From Cenococcum geophilum 1.58 (taxonomy: Eukaryota; Ascomycota; Dothideomycetes; Gloniales; Gloniaceae): a stretch of 64,000 nt of DNA. Below the pieces are notes generated by a model, which was not told where the DNA came from, did not search any database, and saw only the letters and a program-made list of their open reading frames with translations. Positions 10,801-24,000 of the stretch are shown here, piece after piece. The position numbers and the translations under genes are program-made. Position 1 is the stretch's first letter. The number at the start of each line of letters is the position of its first letter. The stretch lies in the NCBI GenBank assembly GCA_001692895.1, contig KV748190.1, forward strand, positions 2,505,645 to 2,569,644, read 5' to 3'.

Positions 10801-13800
10801 AGCCCTAGTTATGGACCTCTCCTAGCTATAACTAGGGCAAGATATAGAAGGAGAGACTCTCCGTATTACTGTTAAGCTAGAAATAATACTCCCTATGGGT
10901 AAGGTATAATAGTTCTAAGTACTATACAACAGCGGCGCCGAAATTAATCTTATACGATATGATTTGGTAAAAGAGTATAAACTTATCCCATTGTAAAGGT
11001 GGCGGAAACCTATTATAGGCTTCCTAAAAAAGTATTGGATTAAGCTATATAGTGCCTATAAGCTTATAGTGTTAGTGGCCGATATATATAACCGCACTAA
11101 GGTGGTTGGCCCGTAACCCTTTTAGGCGGCTAACTTTATAGGTTACAACCTTATCCTTAGATACCCTTAGCTTGCAGAAGCAGATCCTAAGATACGCTTT
11201 AAGACTAGAGCCTTTAAATAGTGGAACGATAAAGATTTAGAAGGGCGCATATTACTAATAAGCCTAAAGGATATCCTAGAGAATATAGCCCCAGGCGAAA
11301 TAGTGTACGCTTTATACCTAAAGGAGTATTAGATCTAACCCCTGTTTAATAGCAAGATAGGTATAGAGCTTAGTATAGGTAATAACCCCTCTATAATGGA
11401 GACCTTATAGGGAACTGCCGGATAGGTTGCAGAGACATTATAGGGAGGCGGCGATCTTAAGGATCTTACAAGATACTTTAACCGCTATAGGTTACTTTGG
11501 CTTAAGCAATATACGAAGAGTATACTACGGCACCTTAAACGCTGCATTAAGGAGTTCCCTACCCTCTACTAGCTACCGTATGAAATGGTTTAACATACGG
11601 TGGTAACTATATACGAGTAACCACTATAGCGTATAATGCTGCCTATAAGTATCCTAAGGGAGCTCTGGGACCTACCTAATAATAACGCGAAGGACAAACG
11701 CGACCCCAATTTATTAAATATTCTAGTAGGCCTAAGGGACTTACTAAGGGTATTTTTGGGTAGGAGAGCAAAAGTCCTACCGTAGAACTTAGAGTATAAT
11801 TATGTAATTAATTTAGAAGAAGGCAAATAACCGCTAAACTTTCCTATCTATAACCTCTTGCGTAAAGAGCTTAAGATCCTACGGGAGTACCTTAATGGGT
11901 TACTAGAAAAGGGGTGGATCCGGCCTAGTAAGTTACCGTTAGGCGCACCGATCCTCTTTGTCCTAAAACTAGATAAAACTATAAGGCTATACGTAGACTA
12001 TTACGGTCTTAATAAGATTACAATTAAGAACCGTTACCTACTACTACTGGTTAGTGAAATGCTGGATTAACTATCTAGGGCGAAGATCTTCATAAAGCTG
12101 GATCTATAAGACGCCTATTATAGGCTCCGTATTAAAGAAGGGGATAAGTAAAAGACCGCTTTTAAGACCTAATACGGCTACTTTAAGTATCTAGTGATGC
12201 CTTTTGGGCTAGCTAATGCGCCTATAATATTCCAATCGTATATTTATAGAGCCTTAGGGGGACTAGTTAACCGCATATATGTTATCTATTTAGATAACAT
12301 CTTAATCTACTTAGAAGACGAGGATTAATATAAGTAATACGTCCGCGAAGTGCTGGAACGTTTGGATAATTAGGGCCTCTACGCTAAGGCGTTAAAGTAT
12401 GTCTTTAATACTAAGCAGGTCGAGTTTCTAGGTTATATTATAACGCCTACAGGTATAGTTATAGACTTAGTACGGGTGTAGATAATCCAGAAGTAGCCGG
12501 AGCTAGAGAGCTACTAGGATGTTTAAGTGTTCCTAGGCTTTGCTAATTTCTATAGGCGCTTTATTTATAACTACTCAGACGTCGCCTGATACCTATTTAA
12601 CTATATTATAGAAGCTTCCCGAGACCCGACCTAAGGAGTAAAAAGCTTAAAGGTGGTAAGGAAGAAAACTAAGAAGGGACTAACTAAATAGTATAAGCTA
12701 TAGTTATAGCCCGGAAAGGTTTAGGAGGCCTTTTAGGAACTTTACGTAAAGTTTATAAAAGCTCTATTGCTACGGCATTTTAACCTAGATTAGCTATTAA
12801 TAATAATTACTAATGTATTAAATTTTGCCCTTATTAGTATCCTGCTGTAACCTAATAGGCATCCAGACGCTACCCAGCTCTATTAGAGACTAGTAGCATT
12901 TTATAGCAGAAAATTCTAGGGACCTAAAGTTAGGTATTATACCCATGATAAGGAACTGCTAGCTATAGTCGACTGCTTTAAATAGTAGCGACACTACCTT
13001 AAGCACGCGAGCTATACCACTCGTATACTTTTAGATTACCATAATCTACGCTACTTTATAACTATAAAGGAGCTTATACCTTAATAAGCCAGATAGGCAG
13101 AGGAGCTTACGCGATTTAATTTTAAGATTAAATATAAGCTAGGGAAAAACAACCCTGCTAATAAACTGTTACGACGGCCAGACTATACTAAAGGCTTTAA
13201 AACGGGAGAAGGAAAATAGATAATAGATATCTTACTCCCTACATTGTAGAATAAGCTCTGGGTGTAGGATGCTTAAGCACCTATAGCTCTATACACTAAG
13301 TCTTAGGCGGTATAAGCCCTATTGGTTTCTACTAACGTTCCGGCTAGTACCCGGTCCGTTGCCAATAAGGGTCTAAATATACCTAGATAGAACGTCCCCG
13401 ATATATTCTCGGAACCTAGTAATACACCATCTCTAATTGTTAAGCTATCCCCTTAAATAAATAGCGAAGCTATAGAGCAATTGGAACTTAGAGCCCTATA
13501 ATAACTAAAGGACTTTAACCTTATAGCGGCCTTCCTAACGTACGCGTATTAAAGAGTTGCAAGATCTATAGTACTATTTAGTCTTATACTTAGAGTAGTA
13601 CGGGATAAAATAGCTTTCACCCAGGAACTATCTAAAGGGTTAATAGATCTTATCCGTAAGGTGTAATAGAGGAACGCTTCCTATACTATCCTTAATACGG
13701 AAGTAGACCGGAAACGTGACGGAAAGGAAGCTGCTAGGCGCTACTATTAGGAACTAGACCCGATGGGCCTACTACGTAGAGGTGGTAAGGTTTGGGTGCC

Positions 13801-15460
13801 ATAAGAAGTAAATCTACGACAGAAGATTCTTATAAAGAATTACGATGATCCTCTAGGCGGCTATTATGGTTAAGCAAAGATAGTGGAATTACTTTAACGT
13901 AAATACTATTGGCTAAGGCTTAATTAGGAAGTAAAGGAGTATATTAGCTATTATAAGAAGTGTTAAGTATATAAGATCCGCAGGCACAAGCTATAGGGTC
14001 TACTTAAATTAGTTCCCCCCGCTAGTAAGCTATAGCAATATTACGCCATAGACTTTATCACGGATCTCCCGCCATTTAAAGATGGCTAAAGACAAACATA
14101 CAATTTGGTCCTTATACTTATTAATAGGTTTTTAAAGTATGTCTAATACCTTCCCGTTAATAAGACGATTAATATATAAAAGCTTGCCAACCTAATTAAG
14201 GAGAAATGCTTTCTTAAAGTAGATTAGCTATACTCTATTATTACTAATAGGGGCAGCGTCTTTATAAGCCAATACTGGTTGGACCTATACTTCTATTTAA
14301 AGATAGACTACTAGTATAGTATAGCTTTTTACCCGTAGACGGATAGGTAAACGGAACGCTAGAACTAGGAACTAGAGTCTTACCTACGGATGTATTTAAA
14401 CTACTAGTAAGACAACTAGTGCAAGCTACTTCCTTACGCGGAGTACGCTTATAATTTAAAGTAATATATATTGCATAAGTATGCACTAATCTAGATTGCC
14501 TATAGCGTTTAACTATTTAGGTTTAATAGTATACCCAACAATCACTAGCTAAGGCCGTATAATTAGTTATAGGATCCTACTGGGAAGTCTAAGGACATCT
14601 ACTAAAGAGTATAAGGATACCTTTAGGAATGGGAGGAGTAATGGAAGTATGCGAAGTAGAGCCTATAAGATGCCTAAGAGTAGTAGAGACTTTAGTATAA
14701 CCGCAAGCACCAAAATAAGCATTTCGGAGTAGGCGATAAGGTTCTATTATATTTAATAAATATTAAAACCCGTTGACTATTAAAGAAGCTTAATATAAGA
14801 TACCTAGGTCCCTTCTAAGTTAAGAAACAAATTAGTAAGCTAGCCTATCGTCTCTAGCTACCCCCATCTATAGCCTATATATATTTAGTGTTTTACGTAA
14901 ACCTACTAGAGCTATAGTATAGACTACTACCGGAAAAGAACTTCCGTCTAGGCCCAATTAAATACCCTAAGGTGGTAGGCGAGCGGTATAAGGTTAAAGC
15001 TATACTACGCTATAAGTCTGTTAAGAATAAGCTTTAATTTAAAGTTAAATGGTTAGGCTAGCCCGCTAAGGACTCTATATAGGAACTAGAGGATTACCTT
15101 AATTATTGTAAAGATATTTTAAAAGAATATTAGGACTAAGGTCTATAATCTGCAAGCCGCAAAAAGCGCTCTAATACTACGGTGTTATTGCGACCTAGGA
15201 AGAAAGCTCGCAAAAAGAGTAAATAGGTTAAATTGGATATGGAATAGATAGGCTCCGGAAACTATAGGGATAGGGCTACGGCCTAAGGCAGGATAGGTCC
15301 TTAGCCTTTCCACGTATATAGCATAGAGTTAATAGGGCATTTTGCTAGAATTGTATTCCCATTTATTAATCTATATTAGGAACATTGTTCTTAGGGCTTC
15401 TAAGCCCTTTCTAAAAGCCTTATAAGGCCTTCCCGAGCACCTAATTAAGGTCCTTAATTG
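10801..15460 (+). pseudogene. B pol remnant with chromodomain
   Basis: Protease: NSGAEINLI at about 10927-10953, the catalytic Asp of D-S-G apparently changed to Asn. Reverse transcriptase: open at 11858-12070 (ELKILREYLNGLLEKGWIRP, VDYYGLNKITIKNRY), then YLDNILIY near 12284-12310 in place of YLDDILIY. Integrase core at about 14045-14480 with DFITDLPP, a TDRG-like site and the PQTDGQTER-like region. A chromodomain at about 14970-15136 (RYKVKAILRYKSVKNKL, then KVKWLG..) is followed by a basic tail (RKKARKKSK). This order defines a chromovirus, whose integrase is steered to heterochromatin by the chromodomain. Many Gln and Trp codons are now TAA/TAG. Confidence 0.85.
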
Positions 15461-17340
15461 CTACTATGTATAAGAACGAATCCTAAAAGTCTAAACTATA
15501 AATGCCTAATCTGAAAAGCTACTACGCCTTATTATTATTAGGAGTAGGATTAGTGTCTATTGGGCCACCAAGTGATAGCTAACGAGAATAGGATCTAGAT
15601 GCCTTAGTAGGCGTATAAGTAGGCATAAAAATAGGGGTAGGATGATGAGGTGTAGTTGAAGTAGAGACTTTTAAACGCTTAATACTAATATTAGGTCTAA
15701 ACTAATACTAACGAAGCTCTTAGGGAGTAAGCTTATAGTTAATAAAGATATACTTAAGCCCAGAATGAACAGAGACGTTAGCTGGCTAGTATAGTCTAGA
15801 ACTACTAAGACCTTGCTATAGTAACTATTAGTTACCTATCCGCTAGGTACCCAAAGGGTAACCTACCTAATACCGCATTATGTTATGCTCTTTCGAAACT
15901 TGACGCGTATGCGCGAACTCCTTTCTGTAGTAGACAGCGACCTTCTTCTTATCACCCCTATCCCGTATCTAATCCTTAGTATACTAACCTTGCTCTCACA
16001 TCAGGCGCTACTAGCTAGCTTATTAAGAATTATAGGCGGTGTAGATGGCTATGGCATAGTCTTAAATGTGATTAAGATGTTTAGTATTGGCGCTGGAATG
16101 AGACAAAGCCCGGGTAATGTAGTAGTTAAGGACATTAAAGGATTGTTGCTACTTAGGCCTAGGCTATTGAAGCTTAAAGTTAGTAATGGAAATCTATTAA
16201 GAATAGAAAAACTCACCTTAACGTAACTGCTGCTCTTAGTACGCATGTATTAATTATAAGGACTAAAGGTATTAGATCTAACGCAGTATGTCTTATTATA
16301 AGCCTCTAGAATCCTATTATTAGATTTTTAGTCTTTTAAAGACGTATAAGTAAAATTATTTAGGTAGAACTAGCACCAGTTGCGAGTTAGCGGAGGTTAG
16401 GGTTCTATATGCAAAGGCAGGGCTAGGATACGCTGTGGAATTTACTTAAAAGAGTAGTTAGCAGGAGAACGAAGAGGCATATTAAATTGATAATGGAAAA
16501 GAAGAAAATTTTAATAATATATTGAAGATACGTCTAAAATTAGACGACGGTTAATGGCGAGAAGTAAGGTATTTAAGAAAAGGAGCAGCTTAATAAGCAA
16601 GGTATCTTTATACTTTACCTTCTAATACCCTTCTAGTGAATAGCCGCAACCTTACCGATATAACTCCATTACAATAGCGCTATTTAGAAGGAAGGAAACA
16701 CGCGTATAAGTTATTTAACTATTACTTCCTTACAAAAACTAACTACGCGGCCGGGGGAAGGCAATTAAAACGTCAAATTAAAGATGTATATGGGTTAAAT
16801 TAGACCTAAAACGATACTATAGTATTAAAGAATAATATTATAGACGTTTTTAACAATCGTATAATAGCTACAATTGCTATCGCGAAATGTCCCTATTTGC
16901 TAGGTAGTAGAGCTACGCCAAATATATAGTATAGGACTACTAGATTTAAAAGCATATACACTAAATCTTAAGAGACAAGTCTCTTTAACTAACTAATTAA
17001 TACCTTAACCGTATTTAATAACCTAAGGGCAAATGCGGGAGTAATATATTAGTGACGCAGAGGATTATAAGAAAAGGATTATAAGAAAGAATTATAGACT
17101 ATATCTTAGCAGTTAAAGACGACGGTAAGCCAAGGCTCTGTATATTAAATCCTATACTAAAAGGTTCTACGGAACTATACTAGAACACTAAATTACCTAT
17201 AATACTTGTAATTAATTGCAGACTGGTATAAAGGCTTAGAAGTAGAGTTGTATAAAAATCTCTGTGTTAGCTTAGGTAGTTACTAGTATACTTCTAGTAG
17301 GCTTCCAATGGGTCTCCTAGTAATTCTTGCATTTTTTCTC
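15461..17340 (+). pseudogene. unidentified coding block between B pol and 3' LTR
   Basis: No family recognised. About 1.9 kb keeps coding character if TAA/TAG are read as RIP-mutated Gln. A Gln-rich, coiled-coil-like segment runs from about 15590 (QMPQQAYKQAQ.., YQDLAIVTISYLSARYPKG). A second long frame covers about 16340-17340 (ARYLYTLPSNTLLVNSRN, RYLEGRKHAYKLFNYYFL, IIATIAIAKCPYLLGSRA). At 15885-16226 all three plus frames compete and one is open for 113 codons, so frameshifts or introns lie there. It may be an extra retrotransposon gene, a captured host gene or another decayed element. No terminal repeats or target duplication were found around it. Confidence 0.4.
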
Positions 17341-17511
17341 TAGTTATGTTTTTTCCTTATTAAGGTTTTTTAGGAGTTTAAAGTAGGGGTTAGATAGATA
17401 GATAATATACAACAGCATACTAACACCTTTCCGATATTCCTCCGAACCTCTTCTAGGACAAGCCCTTATAATCTCCCTACTGTAAGGTAATAGCGATTGG
17501 GGGCCAACTGT

Positions 17512-17525
17512 AAGAAGGGGGGGGG
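17512..17525 (+). promoter_or_regulatory. polypurine tract of B
   Basis: AAGAAGGGGGGGGG lies 3 bp before the 3' LTR, the expected place for the RNase H-resistant primer of plus-strand DNA synthesis. It also fixes the plus orientation of B. Confidence 0.8.
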
Positions 17526-17528
17526 CAA

Positions 17529-17743
17529 TATAAGGGATATTATTGCGGACACCTTGGGTTGCCCTTAGGACAACCCCCGGACGCCCCTTAGATGGTCGCC
17601 GGTCACGTACTAGAGGCACGTGCCCGTAGTATATAGTCTCCACAATCCCAAAGGCCTTACCTCCTTAAGGATTTGTCTCTCTTACCAATCTATCCTGTTC
17701 TAATCGTGTCCTTATAGCCCCCTATCTATAAGATCCCCTTATA
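17529..17743 (+). repeat. B 3' LTR (215 bp)
   Basis: Same length and near-identical sequence to 8829-9043, followed by the target duplication GTAAC. The terminal TGT/ACA is changed to TAT/ATA by transitions. Confidence 0.95.
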
Positions 17744-17832
17744 GTAACTTAGTCCTTTCTCTATTTCTTTATAGGTCGCCCCTACTTAGTATTATACTAA
17801 CTTAGCTTATTATCGCATTTTACGGCGTTAAG
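17744..17832 (-). pseudogene. A3 pol stub between B and A2
   Basis: After the duplicated GTAAC these 84 bp continue A3; they match A2 at about 29824-29907. The homology stops at ..GGCGTTAAG, where the A2 LTR begins. Confidence 0.8.
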
Positions 17833-18253
17833 TATAACGGAACCTTATAGTAGGAACTACGATAAGCTTATTATTAGGCTAGGTGTATAGGTAAGTAAGT
17901 TAAAGTTAACAATAATAATAACTAGTGGAGTAGTTGCCTAATAGATTAACTCTAATTATATTCTAAGAATTACTATAAAGAAGGAACTACCTAGGTAGGA
18001 ACTGTGGTCCTTTAAATACACAACCGTATTCCTAAGAAATCCTTTTTATACGTAATGTACGTGTACTTTATCTGCTTTATTACGGATTATATAGATTGTA
18101 TAAATTATATAGATTACCCTACGTAACCTTAGTTACCATTTCTCATCACATAGCTCTATTGGCTCCATCCTAAACCGTGCCTAAATTAACTAACTAGCTT
18201 CTTCCGACTCTTCCCCAAGTAGTTATAATATTGTACTTAAAGCGTCCGTAATA
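17833..18253 (-). repeat. A2 left LTR (3' LTR in element sense)
   Basis: 421-bp complement of the family A LTR, from TATAACGGAACC to GCGTCCGTAATA. Confidence 0.9.
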
Positions 18254-20473
18254 CTATCTCCCTCCTTTTTATCTTTGTTCTTAAAGATTCTAAATATCTC
18301 TAGGTTGTTTACTAGAGGTATAATATCCGTCTAATTAATTTGGTTAATATCTTTACTTATTATACCTAAAGTAATTTCTTCTTCCTTAACTGCTCGTCGT
18401 GCTCGCACTATTGCTGCGATATTGTCTCTTAATAAGATTATACTATCTCTATATTCTCGCTGTTTAAAAGAGGGATTAGTTTACATTACGTTGGCGAACC
18501 CATCTTTATAATAACTGTCCTCTTACTTAGAATGCACTAAAGTAAATATTCGTTCGTCCTATGACGTTCGCTCCGTCTCTAATGCTAAATATATACGACC
18601 TATTACTCTTAATAGTCGTCTAGTTCCCTAATTAATTTATCTTAGGGTCTTATATTTAATCTGCTGCTATGCAGCTAGATAATAAACTGTCTATTACTCT
18701 TATAGAGCTACGTTATTCTTAGGACGCTAAATAGGAGGCTGCCGATACTTAGTAAAGGGCCCTTAAGTCTCGTCTGGCTGCATCCGCTTAACTAATCCAT
18801 CTTAAAAAGGTTTATAAAAAGGTACGTTTTAAGGAGTAAAAACTTATAAAATAGGGTTTATAGGAACTTAGTAATAAAAAAACGGATTCTCCTCTAATAG
18901 AGAAGGAAATAGATCTAAGTAGTTTAGTAACTGCTCTTCTTAGGTCCCCCTTAGGTAACTTATTCTTTAGTAATCCTTCTTTATTAATACTACCTAACCT
19001 AATCTCTTCTAATACTCCTATACCTTTCCTATAGCGTTTTTTAAATTTTCTAATAGCTCCTAGGTAGTCTTAGTGTAGCCTATCCACTTAATCTCGTACT
19101 ATATTTTATCGTTAACGTCCTTATAACTAACGATCTTTAAAACTTGCTATTTATCTTCTTCCTATCCTCTATACGTGTCTACTTCGTAAACCGGTGGCTT
19201 AATATTCCTATATACTAGCTCTAGTATTGCGATATGCTATATAGGGTAGATCTTTATTTTAGCTAGTAGGTCTAACTTAAATATAACCAGTAAAATCCTT
19301 TACGTAATTTTAAAAGGTTCTAGTCTAATATAGTCCAATTTCTTACTTAGTTATTAACTCTTGAAATTTTTGTATAGTAGCTATACTTTATCTCCCTCCT
19401 TAAGATCTAGTCCCTTAGATCTCTTAGCGTTATAGTACTTTTTTATTTTTTCTTATACCTTCTTTACTAATTCTATAAGGTCTATATAAAGATCCATTAA
19501 CGTCTTTATCCTTTCTTTAGCTCTACTACTTGTTTTCTTCACTTATTATAGTAATAACAATATTCTTAGCTTATATTTATAATTCGCCTTAAATAGTAAT
19601 ATACCTATTCCTTTTTAAGGTATTGTATTGTATGCAAACTATATAACTAGTAATAGTAATACTCAATTATTCTACGCGTAATTAATATAATATCTTAGAT
19701 ACTATTCTAGTATCTAATTTAGTCTTTCTATCTAACTATCTATTTGCGGATAATATGCGGTAGAAGTTACTACTCTAACTCCTTATTCCGCTAAGAATAC
19801 CTCCTAAAATGCTACTATAAATCTTAGATCTCTGTCCGATATAATTTTGCTTAGTGCTCTATATCTTATAAATACTTCTTTAATATAGATTCTAGCGATA
19901 TCTTCTGCTGATATTTCTTTTATACACGCTATAAAGTATCCCCACTTTGTAAGCTTGTCTACTATTACTAAGATCGCGTTATAATCTTATCCAGTAATAG
20001 AATCTCTTAACTTTAGCAACTTAATAATAAAGTCCTATAATATAACCTCCTATAGTCTCTCTGGTATTTTAATAGGTTGTAGCCCTCCATATAGCTTATG
20101 CCTTATTAGTTTATTCCTTTAGTAATCTAGATATTCTCTTATAACTTTCCGTACTAGTCCCTAGATTCTATTAATAATATACTCCTTTTAGAGTCTCAAC
20201 ACTAAGCCTATAGCTCCATTATATCCTTAAGTCATTCCCTTATAAAATTCTTTTATAAATTGCTCCGCTATACTTCTTAGGATATACTTAGCTTCTTGGT
20301 TTTTATATATATTTATCTATAGATCTTCTAGCTATGCTTCTAGAATTCTTTATACCTAAAAGCTTTCTAGTATTTTATAGACTCTTTTTAACTTATCTTC
20401 TTAAGTTACTATAATTTTTGGATAATTATACCTGATTAATCCGTCTATGTCTTTTTGTAGTAAAGCCCCTAAT
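18254..20473 (-). pseudogene. A2 pol, 3' part (integrase, chromodomain, tail)
   Basis: Minus-strand pol sequence colinear with A1 from about 25790 to its 3' LTR: integrase, then chromodomain (about 19135-18985), then the extra coding tail that runs towards the LTR. A1 splits it at 20473 in the linker between RNase H and integrase, where A1 itself reads KPLGALLRKDID. The 5-bp CTAAT at 20469-20473 is the target duplication of A1. RIP stops are spread throughout. Confidence 0.75.
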
Positions 20474-20897
20474 TATTACGGACGCTTTAAGTACGATGTT
20501 ATAACTACTTAGAGAAGAGACGGAAGAAGCTAGTTGGTTGATTTAGGCACGGTCTAGGATGGAGCCGGTAGAACTATATAACGAGGAATGGTAACCAAGG
20601 TTATATAATGTGCTACGTATTAAACGAGAGGAATAAGAGGAACTTACGTACCTTGTATATAAGACGTATATTACGTACAAGAAGGATTTCATAGGAGTAC
20701 GGTTATGTATTTAAGGACCCTTAGTCCCTACCTAGATAGTTCCTTCCTTATAGTGATTCTTAGAATATAATTAGAGTTAATCTATTAGGCAACTACTCCA
20801 CTAGTTATTATTACGTTTTCGACTTTGTACTTGCATTTTATATATACCTAGCCTAATAACGAGCCTATTGTAGTTCTTGCTACAAGGTTCCGTTATA
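20474..20897 (+). repeat. A1 5' LTR (424 bp)
   Basis: Starts TATTACGGACGC (TGTTACGG in the 3' copy) and ends GGTTCCGTTATA. The leader that follows (AATTACTACCTAGTTACGG) is conserved in A2 and A4 and should contain the primer binding site. Confidence 0.95.
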
Positions 20898-20941
20898 TAA
20901 TTACTACCTAGTTACGGTATTAATATAAGAAGTTAAACAAT

Positions 20942-23900
20942 ATGCCACTAAAAGCAGCTACTACGACGCCATCGACGGCAGCAACTACTTTAGGGACAGG
21001 AGGTGATACCAGTATGGCAGATACTAACTTATAGCAACCTACGACGGTTAGATAGCTATAGGAAATAGTCGACTAGCTAATAGCTAACTATATAGTATTG
21101 GAAGAAAGACTTAATGGGATAGGAGCAGTAAAGATTAAGCTATTATTAATTAAGAGATTTATAGGAGAGAGGTTAAAGCTTAAAGGATTCCTTACGTAAA
21201 TGTACTTTAAGGTCTTACAGGAGGGAGTAAAGTTACCTATACCTATAGATCGGATAGCCTATATAGGACTATTCTTATTAGGAAAAGCACTTAAGTGGTT
21301 TAAACCTTACCTTACGGAGATATAGGTAAACGGAATGACGACCACTAACCAAGATATGCGATTTATATTCTTAAGTTGGGAAGAATTTATAGAATAACTT
21401 ACGCAGATGTTTAGAGACCTGGAAGAAACAACTACAGCGGAAAGAAAACTCTAGAACCTTATATAATAAACTTTAGTAATTAAGTATACAATATAGTTCC
21501 AGACGCTAGCAATATAAGTAGAGTGGAATAATAGGGCGCTTATGGTATAATATAAACAGGGATTTAAGGCTAAAGTCTAGGATATAATTATTCTGATAGA
21601 AGATGCGGATACCCTAAGGGAACTAATAGATTAGGCGATTAAGATTAATAATTAAATCTACTAAAGGGAATAGGCTAAGAAAGGCTAGGATAGAGTTCTA
21701 TAGTTATATAAGGCGCAGAATACGCAATAATAAAAGCTAAGTTAGAAACTATGGTATGGCGCAGAGCTAATAGACCTAAGTGGTACTAAAGAAGCCTATA
21801 AGAGATAGAGTAAACTATAGAAACCTAGAGGACAAGGATTAAGTAATTAAAGGTTTAAGGAGCAAAGGCTAAATTAGGGATTTTAATAGCAGAAGATATT
21901 TAGGCGGACTCTATAGTAAGAGAAATGGTTTAAAGAAGAAGCTTATATAAATTGCGGAAAATAGGGTTATTACGTTAAGGACTATAGAAGTGGGTAGAGT
22001 TACTACGTAGTAAAGGGCATGAGGCTAGTAGACGATATATACGTATAGAGGGACGATAATGTGCTGCGAGGAATAAAAGAATGTTTAATTAGAAGTTTTG
22101 CGTTTTGTTATAACAACGCATGCCAAATTTATAAGGACGCTAAGTATGGCGCAAGCTATTAGCTATAAGAGCTAGTACCTATAGGATATAGAGGAACTAA
22201 TAAACTAGTTCGCAGATTAGATATTAAGGACGATAAATTCAACCTAAGCGAAATATTCCGTAACGATAAGGTAATAAGGGCCGCTTATTAGGAGTAAGTA
22301 GACCTTAAAGATATTATACCAGAGGTAGAGGATAATTCCACTATAGAATAAGGAATATTAGTAGGGATCGAAACCCCACTAGATATAATGTCTATCGCTT
22401 TACAAGACGTAAGAGAAGTAGAATAGTGAACTATTTTGGCACTTAATAAAGGTAAAAGGCCAAAGGCTTGAGATTCTTAAGATGAGATAAGAGATAACTA
22501 AGATTCTTAAGGCGAGATGAGGCATACCCTAGGACCCATAATGGATGAAAACCGGTGGAGTAGAGTAGCAGCTTAGTTTAAAAATATACGAATAAGCTCG
22601 GGACAAAGTTTCCTATAGATATAAGACTCTTAAGACGAGATAAGTAAGATTTAAGACTTTTAAAACGAGATGAGAACACCACAAACACCTAGTTAGACTA
22701 AGGCGGGAGCTAAGCTTAAGTTAGAAGCAAGCTTAGGATTAAAGAATCTAAGGGATTAAGATTTCGGAGTATAAATAAAAGCACCTATAGATAAGAGGTA
22801 AGGAGCTTCTTTATAGATTAGAGAATCTGTAATATAAACAGCAGTTAGACTAGGAGATAGATATATAGACCTAAAAGACTTACTAGGGGAACGCAGTGTT
22901 TAGCCTAAAGATTAAAAGTTTAATACTAGGATTAAGAAGTAAGATAACTTTAAGGATTAGAGCGTAAGGCGCAAACTAAAAAAAACTATAGAAGAATTTA
23001 GGCAAAGAATTATTATATGGTAAGAATAGAAACTAGATAAGAGATCTAGTATATTAAGACGTATAAAGGACAGAGCACTAGTATAAAGAATTACTAATAG
23101 GCTAAGAGAAGGCATACTAAGAGCCAAGTAGCTTATTAAATTAGAGAGTAAAGAGGATCTAGGGATTCTAACTAGGTTCGAAGAACGATATATAAAGGGC
23201 TGTTACAATACAGTAATAAGAAGATACTTTCTTATAGATAGACCGTATATACTCTAGTAGCTGTACTAAAAGTAGTATAGGCAAAGGCATAATAATAAGT
23301 GGGAAGATTTCTATATATGGTTGGATAAGAAAGTTATCTAAAACTACCCAATTACAGAAAAGGCTATAATGCATATTAAAGGAGCCTTAATTATGACATT
23401 AAAGGATCTAGAGGAATATTTAGAGGACTAGAGAAGTAAGAGACGCATCTTAGTACCTGTAAGCAAAGTTATAACGTTTAGATTAGCATAATAAAGGTTT
23501 AAACTTAGGGATAAAGATAAGCTAAGAGTTAACCTAAAGCACCTAGTATACTATACGTTATTATAAATTACATACGTAGACGATATATGCAAAATGCACA
23601 AGAATCCAAAGAAAAAGAATTGGAAATACTTTATAAGAATGTACTAGATAACGGATAAGTAATAGTATAGGAATGCCAAATATATATATGGATGGCATCT
23701 AGCAGAGGTCTAAGAGGAAGGAAGTGTAGTACTTTAACCAGGAAGATTCCTTACGGAAGAATACTTAGATAGACGATAGTGGTGGGAATGCCTAGAAAAC
23801 ACGTGTTTATGGTATATTAAAGATAAAAAGCGAACTAGATATTGGCTAAAAAGTAAGCTAAGTATACTAGGATTAAGCAGCTAATAGTTAGGAAAAGTAG

Positions 23901-24000
23901 AGGCCTACGGGACTAGAGGGAGCCAGTAGTAGAGCCTTAGACCCTTAAAGGAATTTAAGGACAATACCTAAATTTATAAATTAATTGGTAAGATTAGTAG
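20942..24000 (+). pseudogene. A1 gag remnant with CCHC knuckle
   Basis: The frame opens MPLKAATTTPSTAATTLG at ATG 20942; the same start is found in A4 (35067) and, reversed, in A2 (33264). Thr/Ala-rich N-terminus, then a capsid-like region (KLKGFLTQMYFKV.. about 21170). A zinc knuckle at about 21944-21988 reads Y-I-N-C-G-K..G-Y-Y-V-K-D-Y; the first and last Cys and the His of CX2CX4HX4C appear changed to Tyr, as expected from RIP of TGC and CAC codons. Stops are TAA/TAG. The boundary with pol is approximate; the region to 24000 is long for a gag and may include an extra domain. Confidence 0.7.

Larger units (their letters stand above)
8829..17743 (+). mobile_element. Ty3/gypsy chromovirus B, complete but RIP-inactivated
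   Basis: 215-bp LTRs at both ends and a perfect 5-bp duplication GTAAC (8824-8828, 17744-17748) in A3. Internal order is gag (from 9169), protease, reverse transcriptase, RNase H, integrase, chromodomain and polypurine tract, all on the plus strand. At 8915 bp it is longer than most fungal chromoviruses because about 2.1 kb of unidentified sequence lies between pol and the 3' LTR (15461-17511). RIP is moderate: some stretches stay open, such as 70 codons of reverse transcriptase at 11858-12070. Confidence 0.9.

Noticed and set aside
17344..17643. Minus-strand frame of 99 codons
   Set aside because: Spans the polypurine tract and 3' LTR of B; only incidental.
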